A stretch of DNA of 13,524 nt, taken from positions 1-13,524 of the forward strand of contig JAODGF010000165.1 in NCBI GenBank assembly GCA_025464645.1, in the 5' to 3' direction. Under the pieces are notes generated by a model, which saw only the letters and a program-made list of their open reading frames with translations, did no database searches and was not told the DNA's origin. This document shows, in pieces, positions 12,416-13,524 of this stretch. Source of the stretch: Methanosarcinales archaeon. Its GTDB lineage: Archaea > Halobacteriota > Syntropharchaeia > Alkanophagales > Methanospirareceae. Position 1 is the stretch's first letter, and each line of letters opens with the position of its first letter. The position numbers were made by a program, and so were the translations under genes.

Positions 12416-13078
12416 ATGGCGCTCGATTCTCTGTTGCGTGACTATGTAGATAATTGCAGGTTCGCGAGAAGGATAGCGAAATTCCTCGCCGCCATAGGCT
12501 TCACACCGAATTTATTATCCGTTCTCTCCTTAGGCTGCGCTATACTCGCCGGCTTGTTTTTCTTCTTCGCCGGTAACCGCATCCACCACGTTTTTAACTT
12601 CCTTCTGCTGCTCGCTGGCGTTTTCGTTTGTCTGAACGCTTTCATGGACGCTTTAGATGGTGTTTTAGCCCGTGAAACCGGGAATGCAAGCAAAAAGGGT
12701 GATTTCCTTGACCACGTGCTCGACCGGTATTCAGACGTCTTCATTATTGGAGGCATTATCCTCGGTGGCTATGTGAATCCAAGATGGGAAATCGGCGTAA
12801 TTGCGATTATTGGTGTTTTTCTCTCATCTTATATGGGCACGCAGGCACAGGCGGTGGGGTTGAGCAGGGTGTACGGCGGTTTGATAGGCAGAGCAGACCG
12901 CCTTGTGATTATCATCGCTGCAACTTTTCTCTCCCTCTTCTACCCCTATCCAATTCCCGTTTCGGGATTGCTAAATTCGCTAAGCTTCCCTTTCCTCGGC
13001 TGGACATTAGTTATCTTTGCTCTCCTCTGTAATGCCACTGCGTTACAAAGGTTCTATTTCGCGTGGAGGAGAATTTGA
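12416..13078 (+). CDS. CDP-alcohol phosphatidyltransferase (archaetidylinositol-phosphate-synthase-like)
   Basis: This integral membrane enzyme transfers a phosphatidyl-type group from a CDP-activated lipid to an alcohol acceptor, building polar head groups of archaeal lipids. The signature D-x2-DG-x2-AR-x8-G-x3-D-x3-D is complete: DALDGVLAR at 78-86 and GDFLDHVLD at 95-103, so all four metal/substrate-binding aspartates are present. About six hydrophobic segments fit the family (for example 35-51, 58-77, 107-120, 127-140, 164-180, 192-208), and 220 residues is a normal length. QAQAVGL and GLIGRADR in the second half resemble archaeal inositol-phosphate-type members, but the acceptor cannot be read from sequence. 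The start at 12416 is chosen from the TATA spacing. Its stop faces a minus-strand ORF across 23 bases. Confidence 0.88.
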   Translation: MALDSLLRDYVDNCRFARRIAKFLAAIGFTPNLLSVLSLGCAILAGLFFFFAGNRIHHVFNFLLLLAGVFVCLNAFMDALDGVLARETGNASKKGDFLDHVLDRYSDVFIIGGIILGGYVNPRWEIGVIAIIGVFLSSYMGTQAQAVGLSRVYGGLIGRADRLVIIIAATFLSLFYPYPIPVSGLLNSLSFPFLGWTLVIFALLCNATALQRFYFAWRRI

Positions 13079-13101
13079 CTTATCTTCGCCACATTTCAAA
13101 T

Positions 13102-13254
13102 TTACCGCAGAAATTTTCTAATCTCTCTCACCGAATCTCCGACTTTTGGTGTTATAATCGCCAGGAATCTTGCGTACTCCATCGGGCTCAATTCCTTTTT
13201 CGTAACACCCAGCGCCTTCTCCATTATCTTCACATCCTCTGCCTTTGTCGTCAT
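13102..13254 (-). CDS. Small conserved-looking ORF downstream of a PIN-gene remnant
   Basis: A 50-codon ORF reads MTTKAEDVKIMEKALGV, then KKELSPMEYARFLAII, ending VREIRKFLR. It is preceded by GGAAGAGAAG, a plausible ribosome binding site, and starts 17 bases after the end of the PIN remnant on the same strand. Its amphipathic, helix-rich, charged makeup would fit an antitoxin-like or accessory protein, but antitoxins normally precede their toxin and I recognise no family. It is convergent with the lipid-synthase gene. Confidence 0.5.
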   Translation of the reverse strand: MTTKAEDVKIMEKALGVTKKELSPMEYARFLAIITPKVGDSVREIRKFLR

Positions 13255-13271
13255 CTTCTCTTCCTTCTAAT

Positions 13272-13510
13272 TCAAATAAATTCAATCGGATTTCTTACTT
13301 TTATTCCATATCGCTTCTCTATCTCTTCACCTCTTTCTTAATATTTCATCATCGCAAGATATAAAATATTCCGATTCACCTCTGATCGCACACGCGATAT
13401 GAGTAGCATCTGGTATCTTCAGTCCCACAGATTTCTTAATTTCTCTCTGTTCGGACTCTGAAACTTCAAGTACTTTCTGTGTAATTGTTCAATATCTTGC
13501 GGGAAGAAAA
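13272..13510 (-). pseudogene. Decayed PIN-domain (VapC-like) gene, two compensating frameshifts
   Basis: PIN domains are Mg-dependent ribonucleases, typically VapC toxins. The C-terminal half is readable only across two frames. The first frame gives PQDIEQLHRKYL (from about 13502). A shift near 13460-13470 leads to EVSESEQREIKKSVGLKIPD and then ATHIACAIRGESEYFISCDD, carrying the late PIN acidic residues and ending at TGA 13327-13329. A second shift at about 13330-13340 returns to the first frame for EEIEKRYGIKVRNPIEFI, the usual PIN tail, closing at 13272. The N-terminal catalytic aspartate is not in the window, where a repeat motif occupies the right edge. It is very probably non-functional, unless both shifts are sequencing errors. 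Confidence 0.6.
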
Positions 13511-13524
13511 TCCTAAATCCTAAA
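13511..13524. repeat. Tandem TCCTAAA motif at the right edge
   Basis: TCCTAAATCCTAAA is two copies of a heptamer related to the arms of the repeat at 12250-12390. It may continue beyond the window and lies next to the truncated PIN remnant. Confidence 0.35.

Noticed and set aside
13063..13341. Plus-strand open frame of 92 codons overlapping the end of the lipid-synthase gene
   Set aside because: It reads through the complement of the 50-codon ORF and the PIN remnant; Cys/His/Leu-rich low-quality composition and no ribosome binding site.
13511..13524. Telomere-like TTTAGGA repeat
   Set aside because: Only two units at the window edge in a prokaryotic context; better explained as part of the dispersed repeat.
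1..13524. CRISPR arrays, tRNA and rRNA genes
   Set aside because: No regularly spaced direct repeats and no tRNA- or rRNA-like segments were seen; direct repeats in the centre are coding paralogy.

Overview
The window looks like part of a euryarchaeal chromosome. Several things point that way: A+T-rich TATA boxes about 25-30 bases upstream of predicted starts (including a leaderless start), an archaeal HTH_45-type winged-helix protein, a stand-alone PurS, and a CDP-alcohol phosphatidyltransferase of the archaetidylinositol-phosphate-synthase type. A relative of ANME-1 or another methane/alkane-metabolising lineage is my guess from the style of the surface proteins. The sequence does not prove it.

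Left part (1-4330): on the minus strand, the 5' half of an anaerobic (class III) ribonucleotide reductase gene, nrdD, runs off the left edge. It carries a complete 415-residue intein with a LAGLIDADG endonuclease domain. Upstream of nrdD on the same strand is a soluble one-component regulator (winged helix-PAS-GAF-PAS) with a perfect palindrome at its predicted transcription start. A small HTH_45-type regulator is transcribed divergently from it, possibly after a leaderless 23-codon ORF.

Centre (4331-11736): five consecutive plus-strand genes for exported, beta-rich proteins. Three share a two-part module of about 290-330 residues: two are stand-alone secreted proteins and one is fused behind two other modules in a 733-residue chimera. 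The last two genes are paralogues of each other. One ends in a membrane anchor with a basic tail. The other has a jelly-roll-like C-terminus instead of the anchor and an extra 90-residue in-frame insertion. Together they look like a cell-surface assembly: several secreted subunits plus one membrane-anchored partner. The layout recalls bacterial WxL / WxL-interacting-protein clusters, and this is the best candidate for an undescribed system here.

Right part (11737-13524): an unrecognised 71-residue protein overlaps purS by 4 bases. A repeat-bounded stretch of about 130 bp follows and supplies the last codons of purS. Next comes a leaderless lipid head-group synthase gene. On the minus strand there is a 50-codon ORF and, at the right edge, a decayed PIN-domain gene with two compensating frameshifts, abutting another copy of the repeat motif.
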